Shown here one piece after another: positions 23,385-36,835 of a stretch of 64,000 nt of DNA (position 1 is the stretch's first letter; the number at the start of each line of letters is the position of its first letter). The DNA lies in contig OX246739.1 in assembly GCA_945910005.1 (NCBI GenBank), positions 2,696,001 to 2,760,000 of the forward strand. The letters are read 5' to 3'. This DNA is from Isoperla grammatica. Its lineage: Eukaryota > Arthropoda > Insecta > Plecoptera > Perlodidae. Both the position numbers and the translations under genes were made by a program. Under the pieces are notes generated by a model. The model made no database searches. It was not told the origin of the DNA and was given only the letters and a program-made list of their open reading frames with translations.

Positions 23385-24337
23385 ATGTTTCCGACTCAAT
23401 TATATTATTAGTATCGTTTTCAATACCGCTTGCATTTATACGTGTAATTATGAATAATCTTAAAATATACAAGGATAGTACAAATATTACTTAATGTTGT
23501 TCTCTGCTTTTCACCATTGCATGATTTTTTTATAATTTACGTAGTGTGTTTAAGAATACTTGACGAAACCTTTTTATATATTCCTTGGTGAATAAAACTC
23601 TAGATCTTTTTACCATATTCGCATTCAGTCACCAACATTGAATGGATTGTGGGTGTTTTTCGGTTTGTAATTTTAAAGTGGCCTCGTTTACCCACTCAAA
23701 TATAATTTTATTCAATCAAAATATATTTTCCGAATATGCTGAGAATGAAGATTTCAAATCGACTAAATAAGTACCTACCAACAATTTAAGTAAACCAAAC
23801 AAGTTAAAACGGGAAGAACATATTTGGCCAAATCTTCAAGATTGAATTTGTTGTCATCTGGGAGTTAAGCATACAACTCTTCCACAAGCTTTCTCTTTGA
23901 TCAAAGAGTTCCCCAGAGTCCGCAGTGTCGAGGTTCGTTTTTGCCCCTGAAGAGGCGACACCATCGCTCTTTAAGATGAATAGCACAATCTCTCTGAAAC
24001 GTCAGCGCTGGATAAAAGAGAATCTTAGTTGTGGTGCCGACTCCCTCCCCTCTCCCCCCCCCCCTCTCCTCCACCAGAGAGCTTGGTCACTTGGTAGAAA
24101 TATGTTGTTTACTCACCCAGCCGGATTAGAAGTCCTACCAAGTGTGATAGCAAGCGTCATGTGGTTTGATAGCGACAACGTAGACATTCGCACACCGACC
24201 TCACATCCTGCATCTACTGCCCCTCGCATGCACGCTAATTCAAAGAAAGTCAATATGCAAAATATATCAATATATCATACATCCACATGGGGGGGGGGGG
24301 GCAACTTCATTGATCTGCAAATTATCCCTAATGGACC

Positions 24338-24487
24338 AGGGCCTTGATTCTCTATGGTCAACGATAAGGGGATCACCGGTTTTGGTCGTTATGAGAAGGC
24401 TGTGACCCAATCACAGCCATCTATTCGCCTTCCGTACCGACAGAAACCGGTGAGAAATATTACCACAGATTTAGAGAATCGGGCTCC
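24338..24487. mobile_element. Foldback (MITE-like) element
   Basis: Nested inverted repeats span about 150 bp. Outer arms are GATTCTCTA (24346) and TAGAGAATC (ending 24480), middle arms are TCACCGGTTTTGGTCG and CGACAGAAACCGGTGA, and inner arms are GCTGTGA and TCACAGC around CCCAA. There is no coding sequence. This is typical of a non-autonomous DNA transposon or a foldback remnant; target-site duplications are unclear. Confidence 0.6.
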
Positions 24488-27400
24488 TGGTGTTTTAATT
24501 AGATGGTAGGAACTAGAGAAGTAGAGAATGAGGTTGGTACCATTGAACTCAGCTAAGCCGTAAGTATGACAGTAGGGCCAACTTATGCTTAACTTGTAAA
24601 CACGCCAAGCCAGACCACGGAAAACCCTCGTTTAACACTTTGACTGTTGGTTCTTATATCGAATACTAAAGCAACGGTTGTGGTTGTCACTTAGGGACAA
24701 CTCTGCATCCATGCGTCGACCATCCTCGTGTGACATGATTGAAAGTACGCGGGTTCGTATCCCATCTAAGGCCAGGTTACATCCGAGTGTTCGTTTATCT
24801 CGCTATCATCATTTCATTCACTCAGTCGAAGCCCTCGCGCTGCGCGGGTCGTTATTCGGCCAAATAGCAAAGGGTTGATCGAAGCATACATGGCAATAAT
24901 CTCCCTTGCAGGTTTGAGAAGGGTTGCGGGCGAGGTGAAACAAGGGCGCTAATTAGTTTTCAGCTCCCGTTTGATGGCGGGTGAAGGGAGAGGGGGGTCC
25001 TACAGAACCAAGTAAAGCAGTTTTCCATCAATATAACATCCAACTGTGCTCTTTGCTATCAATACATATTTATATTTTCATTGAACTAATTTACCCCTTT
25101 TATGTCTGTGAGTGACGTGCCTCCCCCCCCCTCCCCCCTCCCCCCTCTAGTGTGGGCTTGGGGGGCGCTATTAAATATCAGAGCAGCGCAATGATATATC
25201 GATGAACATTAAGCTATATTACACTGTAAACGATTGCATTACCCACCACATCCGGTCGGGAGTCCAACATTGGATGCGCCGAGATAGTGGAACGAAATTG
25301 CTATTTTACGCGATTTCAGTAGCAGTGTAGTAGTACACTGTTAAGAATAACACAACTCTTTGGCTATTAGTGTTGCTCATCTGAGTTATCACTGCATCAG
25401 AGCAGACCATAAAGCAATGGGTGAATTATACGCTTCCAAATGGAGTCGAGCCCACCCATAATCTCGCAGTAGCCATAAAAAGGAGACAAGACATGGAAAC
25501 AAGTGAATGATCGCCTCCTACGGCTAGGACGCTTTATTTATTTTCTTGATGGCTCAACAAAGAGGAATGGGCGTAGGGTGTGTACGAAGTGAACGCAATG
25601 TTGGAGATTTAAGAGCGAGACAACACCAAGAATTGCGAATTATGACCGGGTGAGAATATGGCGAGCGTGGTGCGTTTCTAAGATAGATATAAAAAATAAT
25701 CTTTTTAGAAGCTTTCATTTTTTTTAAAGTTTTTCGGATTGAATGGAAGAAGCCAAATAAATGGAATTGAAGTGTTTTGATTTTCGTCCTTATTTAAACT
25801 GAAAGCATTTTGTTCGTTTTCGCTTACTCTTTAGAAAATGACATATGACGTCCAATTTTTGTTAACACGAATTTAATCTCTTTAGAACAATTAAATTGCA
25901 AACAATGTTTTTGGAATGTAAAAAAAAGACATAATAACTGACACAGTATAATCAAATTGAATTTCAAACAAAATCTCACGATTGAACAGGAAAACAGGAA
26001 ATGAGTGGTTGTTTGAAACAGGGTGGAGAGAGTTGCTGGCTCACTGAATGGTGTTGGTATGAATCATTTCAATTTTAAACAACTCAACGTTTAAAATAAA
26101 ACACCAACCACCACCAAAGAAAGGCACACACCGAAACTAATAATAATATGCGACACTTAAGTTATGCTTTGTATTTGAAACGGAATAGTATTGTCGAGCA
26201 GTGAGAACAAGGGAAGATCGCTGTACAACCCTCCCTCCACTCAGCCCTGGGAAACTTTCTAGATAAAGATGGAGCATAATGTAAAAGGGTTTAGCGCAAC
26301 GGTCCAAGTGTGTAGTTTGCCTTGCGCGCACTTTACTTTCGTGTGTAAATATTTGAACTCCCGTCTTAAACGCGCTCACCGCGAGATACCACTCGAACAG
26401 CGGCTTACAAGTCTAATGCTCTTATGAATACCAAGTGTGCGTTATGTTACAGACACACTTGGCAATACGCATTCAACGCGCTTGCCTACCTCACACTCGC
26501 AGAGCAAACTTCATTTCCTTGATATCTATACAAATAAACTTATAGAACGTGGAACTAAAATTGGGTATTATCAAAATGTCTAAAATAAATTTCTTTTCTC
26601 TCAATATTGCCTTGTAAAAACGAAGTGTGAAGGGTTTAATTTTTTTTATGTAGTGTAAACTTGCCTTTATTGATATTTTCTACGAAGTTTGAAAGAAAAT
26701 GATCTAAAAGCTGTTGGTGTTGTATTTAGATCCGCCAATACAAACATGTGTTTTGTATGAGCGGGTGAAAAAATTCGTATAGCAAAAACAGTCAGAGATA
26801 CATATGTTCCAAAATTGTTCTATTAAAAAAGGCGAGTTAATCATACATACCACAATTTAGTCTTTACACGAGTTTTGGCTCCAGAAGTAGTTACAACACA
26901 AATTTGTCTTTATAACGCCAAATATACAAGTGATACACAATTTAAATGTATTTGGAAAATGTTTATAATACCTTGCTTTAGGGTTGGCATGCATTTAAAT
27001 ACTGATATGTTTTACTTACTTCACTCTTCACGCTAACATATTCTTATTTATGTTGTGACTCCATGCATTCATCATGAAACCACCGTTAAAACTAACGGTG
27101 TTTACTGTACATAGAATTGTATGTAAACTACTCACATAAATATAAGGCACGTGAGCATAATGGTAATCAAGCTTATAGCGGGTAAAACAAAAACTTGCAT
27201 ATTTCGTCACTCGTCACGTTTTACATTTAAACATTTCCATATTGTCAGCGTAGCGTGCATCATATTAATAAAGAATTACTTTAAAACGATAAATATTCAC
27301 TTATTTTGATGAGCCTGTATTATACCAGTGTTATCAAGGCTACTGTGTTAGTTGTGGATAGACCTCAGAACAACAGAACTGTGCGCGAATCAAGTACAGT

Positions 27401-28173
27401 CACTTCTCACTGGGGTGAATACTTAATGGAACAGAAGCATAATTCTAGACTGTAAACTTTTGTTTCGTTTTCAATTTATATGCAAGGAATTGTAAGTATA
27501 TTTCACATTAAGTTAAAGTTTCTAAGTTTCTGATGTATTTTGTTTCATTTGTACGGTGTTCACGTAAATTTGTTGATCCTCGACTCAAATTTAAAGTTGA
27601 ATATTACATATGGCAGCCGGGTGAGCTGCCGGCGGAGAGTACATTTTCCATTTGATTTAAATGTAAATCCACAGACAGCTGTCGCATATGAAATGATGCC
27701 AAAATGGGGCGTTAAAATGTCCCAGCAACACACGGGTGCTGCGAAACTTGTCACCGCTACAGACAACTCGAAACACGTCACGTGGAACACCTCGACAGAG
27801 ATTGGCAACTGGGTGGGAGAATTACTTTTACGACTTTTATCAGCTTTTTTTTTTTTAGACGTGGAAAACAATGGCGTTGTCTTTGATAATACTTCAGTAT
27901 CAGTATACTCACGATATTATCATTACATTTTTTAATCACGGAAGACATGCAGTATATATACATATACTGGTAGGATTTCGGCCATAAGTCTACTTTAAAT
28001 AATTTTCCGTGGGAACATGTTTTTGTAGATAAAATAGTGTTGAAGGAACACAAAAACCAACTGAGTTTGATGCTCGTGATAGAAGGACTTTATACACTTA
28101 ATATATTTCTACACAACTTTAAAAATAAGTGAAAACCAAACGTGAATCATAAAACAATACAATTGCATGGTGT
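24488..28173. other. Non-coding interval with C/G-rich patches
   Basis: Unique sequence, including C-rich stretches near 25120-25145. No exon, RNA gene or array is supported. Confidence 0.5.
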
Positions 28174-28187
28174 TGGTGGAGGTGCCG
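28174..28187 (+). repeat. tRNA-Ala 3'-end complement, copy 1
   Basis: TGGTGGAGGTGCCG is the complement of a CGGCACCTCCACCA end, that is, the acceptor arm of a tRNA-Ala type molecule including CCA. It occurs exactly three times in the window in the same orientation. Confidence 0.55.
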
Positions 28188-28967
28188 AGTACAGTGCTGG
28201 ACATAATAGTCTGTACATTTATCATACATACTAAACTATAAGCACAGTGTTTGTTGTACAAGTAGTTTTTTCACACATTAACCATTGTATAACTCAATAT
28301 AATTGATGGATACAATAGTTTGTACACACATTTATTACAGGTAGGCCAAACACGAATCAACTACACTCATACTTCGGTCTCCAAACATTATACTGTAATA
28401 GATTCCATTTGACCCACGTGGTTTTCGCAACTGTTAACTAAATAAATGCAATTTTAATTGATGGCGGATTATTTCGGTTTGTGATTTGCTATCAGCGTAA
28501 CTGGTTATCAGTACGTCTGGCTTGATCTATGAGAGAAAATGACAAAAGAGGTTATTTGTGTAGAGTATGAGAAAGGGACAAAGGGAATTGACCTGCTTGT
28601 ATATATAATATTCAGTAACACATATTCACTTTTGAATAGGAGAGACGTAGTATTATAGTCGATGGTTTTGTGTTCAAATAATTTAAATAAAATTGTATTG
28701 TTAGATTATTTCATGTGTGTTATGTAGGTTACACGTCTGAGGTAAATCTCATATTCATGCAAGATGCTCAAGAGATACATCTCGAGTTGATGAATATAAA
28801 CACTTTATAGACAACATGCACATATTCGTATTCCAGTGTTCGCGGCGGTGGCTCGCGCGGCAATCACCATAAATCTGCACCGTACATCGTCAAAGCATTC
28901 CGCATTCACCTCGGTGCTCACTTGCACGGGATAAACAACTTGCATGTTGGAGTTGAGCGCATTCTCG

Positions 28968-28975
28968 TGACGTCA
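28968..28975. promoter_or_regulatory. CRE-like palindrome in a CpG-richer patch
   Basis: A perfect TGACGTCA inside CGTGACGTCACGG, at the end of a GC-richer patch starting near 28830. It could mark a promoter or enhancer; no transcript evidence is available. Confidence 0.25.
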
Positions 28976-29404
28976 CGGTCATTGTTGGCGGCCATCATGC
29001 CGTACACTGAGTCATTGTTGTAGACAAACAAATGGCCATATTGCATACCAAGCGTCACAATCACTGATATGCTACATTACGTGAGTATTAAAATGCATTA
29101 TTTCTAGAGATACGCATTATTTGTATTAATTTACTTTATATTAGGCATCTTGTAGCATTATGCACATTTCGTTTATCAAAATCATAAATACCAGGAGATG
29201 TCTTGCATTTCTAACGGAAAATTATGTGAGATATTTAAAATCAATTCAACTGTAGCTAAAATGAGTACTGTGTAGTTTCTAAAATGTATGCTCACCGATT
29301 CTCCTAAAACCTAAAACGCTAAAAAAGCGTATCTCTAATTATTTCGTTTATTTGATGTTGTAACACACTCTCCGGTCGAGGTAGGCCCCTCCTCGTGGTG
29401 ACCG

Positions 29405-29680
29405 GTGTTGGTAAAGAGGGCTCTCGTTCATATCTTTAATCATCTCTGCTCATTCATCATGGTCTGGTTCCCTTTAAAACTGCTCCGTCCACCGCTCTTC
29501 TCATTAGTGTTGGACCTCTTTGCGCCCCGAACACCCAACAACCCTCATGCCCCCAACCCCCAACCCTCCAATCAACTCCCCAACTGGACTACCCTTATGA
29601 CGACCCCGGCAATGTGTGCTGCACTGATTCGGCCGACGTCACATGACCCAGTTGTCGAGTACACTGTAAACCACAAGTGA
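29405..29680 (+). other. Open frame resembling a degenerate repeat-derived ORF
   Basis: 92 codons including a stop, with a Pro/Asn-rich middle (NPHAPNPQPSNQLPNW) followed by TTLMTTPAMCAALIRPTS. There is no known domain. The style resembles translated dispersed repeats in large insect genomes; this is an impression, not a match. Confidence 0.2.
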
Positions 29681-30343
29681 TGACAACAACTCACTCAATG
29701 AGCGATTTGTATAATCACTGTTATAAATAGAGTATTACAATTAAATTGGATGAACCTATTATGCTGTATTCACTTTTTTGTATCTGGTTATATTGTTTTA
29801 GTAGAAAATTACCCAGTTGTGATTTGTATGTCTTCATTACTGCTGGTATATTTGTGGGTGATTAGATAAATCAAATACATAAATAACGTCTCAAAAACCA
29901 CCAGCGCATACACTGCTAGCAAATTGATTATCATTTATGTATTTTGATCGATTTCTTGCTTCCAGTTGAGCTCTACTTGGTAGCTACTTATCTTCAATCT
30001 TGAATAACTTATCTTTCTATCTCAAGACTGTAAAACCGTCGTTGCAGTTTTGTTTTGCTCAAGCTGTAACGTCTGAGCTCAGTGAGCTCAGTCTGCCACA
30101 GAGTAAGATATGATTTACCCGTCAGTGTACAGTGCCACTAAAACATTCACCAGCACAGTTGCTACACCAACATACGTCAGTCTGCGATATGGAGTAGCTC
30201 TGGGGCAAGGATCTATAACTAGTTGTTAAGCTCAGTGAGACGGTAGTAATAATAGTGAAAAGTTAATTACTAGTTGTTTTAATCGCTCCAATAGCAGAGC
30301 ACAAGATTAAGTGGACAGGCGGCTGATCTTGGCTTGTTTATGG

Positions 30344-30363
30344 CCGCCGTAAGATGGCGGACT
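30344..30363 (+). promoter_or_regulatory. YY1-like AAGATGGCGG motif, possible start site
   Basis: AAGATGGCGG, mirrored by GGCCGCC just upstream, is the classical YY1/start-codon motif of many animal genes. The ATG (30354) could open MADCDCFSR before a possible CGAG/GTGAAG donor, but no second exon was found. Confidence 0.2.
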
Positions 30364-32694
30364 GTGATTGCTTCTCGCGAGGTGAAGGTGGAGTTAACAC
30401 GGGAGGTTGTTATCGCTGCAACAATAACGCAAGTACCCCTTGAACCAATTAAGGGGAAAACGAGGACATCCACTAGCGAAGACTAGTTGAAGCTCCAAAC
30501 GTTTCATGGTTTATGCGCCCCTAGTGGAGATTTAGTGAAACTTGGGCAGCTGAAAGTACACATTTAACATAGCTGAATAATCATCAATACATTTTGTAAA
30601 TTTTCAATTTTGGGTTTACCCTGCCTGAAAATAATGACCGTCTGTGGCCGCAAGGCTTTTGTCTACAGCAGAAACAGCTGTTTTAAAACAAAACAAGTGT
30701 TCATTAAAAAGGTTCGAATACGCTAGATGCAATCTATTCATTTTATTTTCACTGTTAAAACCAGAAATATTTCAACATACACGAACTTCTGTGAAAGATA
30801 GTTTATATTATACAGACCATTGTTTTTAAATAAAGCGTCTACGATTATTATGAACAGCAAATTTACTAATGTTCACTAAAATAACAAACAAAAACATAAA
30901 TATTTATTTTAAACCGTTTTTATTTTTACTGCCCAAACATATAGCTATACACCTATCTTTGTCTTTGTCCATGTTTGCTATGCTAATCACCATAAAGCAG
31001 GAGCCGAGTTGTATGAGACCGTGAGACGTGCAGAGCTTGAGATCAGGTGTGTCTTAATAAGACCTTATTTTAGAAATGTCTTTTCAGAACGTACCCCTCG
31101 CATCATACTCAGCCATGATATTTTCTTTCATTAAATTATGTTTGGGTAAGTTCTTGATGTGAAGAGCAGGGAAAATTTAGATGATAAGACGAAAACCTGT
31201 GTTTTCTTTACGTTAAATTTTAATTACATTATTCTTACCTGTATAATTAATCTTGAAAATTTTAAGAGAGCTTCCTTGTGTTTTAAACGATCCCTGCTCA
31301 TTAACAAAACAAACTTTAAAATCTTAGTGTTATCCAAAGACTGTTGCATGGGGCGCTCATATTAACTCATTATTTAATAAGAGAATAATTAGTTTGTACA
31401 AGTTAGCGAAAGCAACGTTAATTATATTCAATAAACATAGGCGTGCGTTGAGATAAAGCGAGGAAACCATTTCTAATAACTCTTCGACGTGAGCCCCCTG
31501 AAATATGAGCCGGTTCTCAAGGACTAGGATCTAGGGTGAGTGTGCGATGTGCGTGGAGCCCTCGGGGCTCGCGAGAAACTTAATTAAGGCGGATCCTTGT
31601 TCAGGAGCCTCTCCGAGACACGGCGCTTTGTTTCTAGGGGGGTAGGTAATGCGTTTTAAATTGAAATGAAATTAAATGGAAAGTATGGTTAGACTAGGAA
31701 ATACGAGCCAATGTTAACGCTCAGTTCAGTAGTAAAAAATAATAGCAAGGAATGGTTTTATAGAAGTGCATTTGTTTTTAAAACACGTGTCATGTCCTTC
31801 CTGTGTTACAATATTTCTGGGAATGTACAACGTATAGATAAAGTATTTTTATAGTGGTAACCACCAATGAATGTTTTGTGAAGTTATCGGAAGGCTCAAT
31901 ACAGTTGTATTGTATTACTGTCCCTAAGAAACATGCATACTAATCGCAGTAGCGAAGCGCCCATGTATTGGTGTCATTTCGCATTGAAATAAATTAAGCA
32001 GACACCAACATGAAGAACATTTCCATTTATCAAGTCTTCATTTAGTTGAAATGCCTCAATGTGCATACGTGTGTTACAATGTTATACAATGGCCATGTAA
32101 TCTTCTTCTTCTTATCTTCCTTCAAGTCTCGCTATCCAATCGCCGAGTGGAACACCTTCTTACCTCAAGCCGCCGTATTACAGGTTGGTTGAATCACCGC
32201 ATAGCTGCTCCAACCACCTCCAACGTTGCCAATTTCATTTAACTTTACAAAGTGTGTGTGGTTTTAATTAGTAAATCAGATTAAACTTTTTTAATTACAA
32301 TTTCTCGATAATGAGTAGCATGTTTCACGAAACTTCTTAAGCGGTAAAGTTTCCTGTTTTGTTTCGTTATAAGAAGAAGAGTTGGTTAAGTTACGGCGTT
32401 TATTATTGGTTAGTTATCCGAACTCATATTTCTTTGTAAGGAAAAATAAAGAAAACGTTAACTGGCTGTCTTTCATAGAAAAAGCTTTTCCATCACACAT
32501 TATTCTTGTAGTTCCAACATAAAATAATGATATGCATATATCAAATAAAGGGCATCAGAAAGATACAATTTTAATGAAAGTTTTTGGTTTCAAGAACTAA
32601 GATAATTATTTCCAAGTGATGTTTCTGTTATACATTAATGTATCTACTCGTTTTTTGATGTAGCATACATGTCTTAATTGCTTAATATTGTGCA

Positions 32695-32741
32695 GTTAAT
32701 GCAGTGACGCTAGTTAATGCAGTGACGCTAGTTAATGCAGG
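32695..32741. repeat. 18 bp tandem repeat, 2.6 copies
   Basis: GTTAATGCAGTGACGCTA recurs at 32695 and 32713, with a partial copy at 32731. Confidence 0.9.
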
Positions 32742-33676
32742 GAGTTGACTGACGATGACATACACACAGGTAACTGGGTCGTATCTGTGCTCACTTAGAG
32801 TAACAGATTACTCGTTATTATTATTGTTAGGTGTTTAACGACGTACTAGAAAACTAGGTCAGATGACGTCGGAAGAAATTGTAGAAAAGGCGAAACAAAC
32901 AGATAAGAGAAGTTTAATGGGTGAAAAGAGGAAATTGGTGGACCTCATTTCGTCACCTTGTATGATTGGCAGAGTAGTCCTGGGTCAAATTTTACCCCGA
33001 GCCCAGACGAGGTCCGGGATATCATATATGATACTGATATAATTGTTGGTGTGTAGCCCCAGCAAGGAGAACAAATTCCATTTCGTCTGTTGGGAACTAC
33101 TTATATAAATATTTGTATCCTGCGTTCACCTATAACTTTTTACATTTAGTGGAAGTTTATTGGTATACTCTGCTCATAATACGCTTTACGTCTTGACTGT
33201 AGCAACGAGGAACTCTTGTTGACATTTCAAATTTTTTGGAAATATGTTAGCAGTAGTTGTAACATAAATTGAATAGTTTGAAGTTGAACACATTGGATAA
33301 CAATTTCAAATATATTTATTTGTATTACATTGTGTCACTTTGGAATCGTACATGGTATTGTATCGTGTTTGTGTTATTGTTAATAAGTGTACTGGGGCTG
33401 CTTGTTTGACTCAATACTGTATTCGCTTTCCGACAGAGGCAAACATTTGAACACTCCTAATACAGAATTATCGATTGTTGGGCTCGAACCTCTGACCTCT
33501 AGCAAAGCAGCTTCTCACGTGCTCGCAGTGAATTACTCTTATCGTTACTTCTATATATGTTTACTACAATGTGAGCCATTATATTTGTACCCCCTTCAAT
33601 GAGCATTATCTCGTCCAGTGTAGCGACCTCACGGCTTGATTCATGGCCACGCTCGAGTCTTCGTTATGACACGGTC

Positions 33677-33814
33677 GCATGCACAGTCACTTGGTCAAGT
33701 GATGTTATCAACCCTCCCTCTGCTTTTGGAATAGTACATTCACCCTCACCTTGGACACTGCATGCACAGTCACTCTGCTCTAGGACTATAGTACCTTTAC
33801 CCCCACCTTGGACA
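33677..33814. repeat. Diverged tandem/direct repeats
   Basis: GCATGCACAGTCACT occurs at 33677 and again near 33760. A pattern ATAGTAC, then CACCTTGGACAC, occurs at 33731 and 33788. This is an old, decayed repeat structure. Confidence 0.7.
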
Positions 33815-33913
33815 CAGAAGTACGCACGCACGACATTTTGCTTTCCTTTTCATTTAGAAAGTTACTTACAATTTTCTTATTCTTATCTTACCATTTTTTC
33901 TTGTATTTATTTT

Positions 33914-33950
33914 TATATATGTATATATATATATATATTATATATATATT
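33914..33950. repeat. (TA)n microsatellite
   Basis: Nearly continuous alternating T and A. Shorter (TA)n runs lie near 34837 and 38311. Confidence 0.9.
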
Positions 33951-35748
33951 ACTTTCTTTCTTTAAAATAGATATGAATGTGTACCGTACGGCGGACTCAC
34001 GTACCAAAATGTTGCGCATTATTTTTAAATAATTAAAAATTCTTTTAATTATAATAGATGCAAAACTTTGAGTGTATACGAATTATGCGTCCTGCATAGT
34101 AATACTGTGTCACTCTTGTAGGTAAATTTATTTAATTTTCTTTTGATTTATTTATTCTCAAGATGCTTCGAGGCGACGTGAATTTATACCACATCATACG
34201 CCGCGACTTTTAACGAGATACCTACACAAGAATGAGGTCACTTTGATTTACTTATCATTTTCAAAAGTCGTGATGTGTTTCTAGAAAACCAAGGTTCAAT
34301 ATAAATCCTCTATTCGACGTGAGTAGACAGGATTTGAGTTCCACAGCCTTCTATAGTTTGTTTGAGAACACAGCCGCCTATCGTGCGGTTTAGTGCCCGT
34401 TTCCTGTCCCTGCGGCCGCTTTTACCACTGGCCTTTGTTGTAGCACCCTTCTAAATGCGCCAACCATAAATCAAGCAAAACGTTTTTATAGTTTCACAAA
34501 ATGAAGTCAAAGCAATATTAACACAAATTAGATAAGAGTTCAAAACCTAGCGTGAAGTATTGGATTATTAATGATAACAGAATGCAATAAATAAGTATAC
34601 GTTAAGTGGAGACAGGTGTCGTGTGGACTGTGAACCATTGAGGTGTCGTGCAAACAGTGCGACCTACATTCGAACACACCGGATGTAACTAGGGCATGAT
34701 GGGACTAAATGTGTCCATCTATTACGGCATTGATTGGTGGAATCATTCTGCACGTAGATATACTAATGTACCAACATGTTTATAGAAGTTGCATTGCATG
34801 TTCTACTAACTATTTCTAGATTGAGTCCTGGGTATGTATATATATATATAAATATTATCTATTACAAATCACTTTTTATTTTTCATGATTTTGTAAAAAG
34901 ATTACTTTGTATAAATGATACTGTCAGTACATCCAACAAAGAAATTGATATACACTTAATGAACCCTTTAATTTTAAGGTTTTGATGTGCCTTTTATTCC
35001 CTAATAATATATCAGATTATTTAAGATTATGAGTGTTCACTTGAATCTCTTAATAACGGTAGCTTAGCTTCAAAAATAATTGTTACCGTTTCAAATTTAT
35101 CAATGCTACTCGTATCTTTAACTATGATTATAGTAAAAGCACAACTGGAGAAGAAAAAACGTCAAAGCATGTGCAACGACTTGTGACACTTTCAGGTCAA
35201 GCAGACAAGAGCAGAACCGATGAGGCTCAGTGGGTAAGCGAGTGCACACAACAAAATAACTTGCCCTAACCATTGTTTTGCATTATTCCGTATTTTAAAA
35301 TGTTAAGAGCTTACAACTCTCTGGTAATTATATACACATGGTATGTAATTATGTATTGTCAATAATTTAAAAAATGGCTCCTCTAAAAAATGTGTGTGTA
35401 AAGTATCCTTATCGTTATTGGCGGATAGAAACGGAAATTTGCGTAGGAGGACGAACACGCTACGTTTTGTCTGATTCAACAGAATCCACCCCAGTCATCA
35501 CATTGTGGAAATGGATTTCTGTTTTTCGAGTCATCTTGATGTTGCTGAGCTGATAAACACGATCGAAAACTGTATTTCAGCGCTCTTCAAACAATCGTTC
35601 TGTTTGATTATGTCCGTTAGATGAGGGAGCCCTGCCCGTGCAAATAACAGTCTTCGTTCGATCGACTTCAAACATATTTCTTCTTTATCATCTACCTACA
35701 ACTCTCCCCCTCCCCCCTCCAATCTACCCCCACCACAACCCCTACATC

Positions 35749-35791
35749 CAACAACAAAAACAACAACAACAACAACAACAACGACGACGAC
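35749..35791. repeat. (CAA)n/(CGA)n microsatellite
   Basis: A run of CAA triplets passing into CGA triplets. Confidence 0.9.
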
Positions 35792-36187
35792 ACACGACTT
35801 GAGCGTCCAAAGTGTCTCTTCCACGAACTAATCTTCTGAAACATAATCCTCGTTTCAAAAACACTCACACACTCGCCACATATTTTCTCTTTTTATAACC
35901 ATATACTTGTATTGAAACTTCTCTCTACGGTGACGCCGTGATTTCGTATATCAAACAACCTCCCTAAGATTACATTTATTGTTTGTTTGTACATTTTCTC
36001 ATCGTCTCCCTTAGCCTCGTTTTAGAATCAAACCCAATTGACGATAATTAAATTAAAAAGTGTAGCTTACAAACAAACATAAATAATCACCGTTTAGAAT
36101 GTAGTCATCAGATAAGTCACGAGGTTGAATGCAAAGAAGATGACAATCAGGTGACACCTCGGAGCGTGTCACGATATGCGTGTGACT

Positions 36188-36219
36188 TGCGACGTGCGAC
36201 GTGTGACGTGCGACGTGCA
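36188..36219. repeat. 8 bp repeat (GCGACGTG-type)
   Basis: Four near-copies of GCGACGTG in a row. Confidence 0.85.
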
Positions 36220-36794
36220 ACTACAATGAAGATTGATACAGGTCGTGTAGCTGCTTCTTGTCCTTATCTCTGACACTCAACGAGCCGGACTAAGAACTAA
36301 GAACCCATCGCTGTTAGCATGTTCTACTATCTACAACTTGTCCGGCCATCCGGTACAACATTGCCCGGCAAGTTTAACTTCCTCATTGGTTTATTTATTT
36401 TATTACAAGGGTGTACAATCTCACGCGGAGATAGTTGTTAAATAGTAGGAGTTTATGATCGGGTTGGTGATGTAAATTGCAAAGATGTGTGCACAGATAA
36501 ATCAATGACAGTATTTAAAAACATGAATACAATTTTGAGAAAAGCATATTTCCTTATGGGAAACTAGGCTATAAATCAAACAGCACAACTGATCATAAGC
36601 CGCATCTATATTTCCCATATAATTAATTGCTCTTTATTATGAAATCTTTTGTTCGATGAATATTTATGTATTCGTGTGTTATCAGTTATCACGCATGGTA
36701 ATATTTGGCTTGTTTAACTATTCCGTTGCATCTGTACACGCATAGAAAAGAGCTCAATTTTCAGCTCAGTGCCACACAAACTTCCAACTACAAT

Positions 36795-36835
36795 TACTTA
36801 CTTACTTATTTACTTAATCACTTACTTACTTGCTT
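36795..36835. repeat. (CTTA)n microsatellite
   Basis: Imperfect run of CTTA/TTTA tetranucleotides. Confidence 0.85.

Larger units (their letters stand above)
19387..24337. other. AT-rich non-coding interval
   Basis: Mostly unique AT-rich sequence with a 36 bp repeat and a poly-G tract listed separately. No gene is supported. Confidence 0.5.

Noticed and set aside
35219..35245. tRNA A-box-like GAGGCTCAGTGGGTAAGCG
   Set aside because: No matching B-box or cloverleaf follows; at most a fragment.
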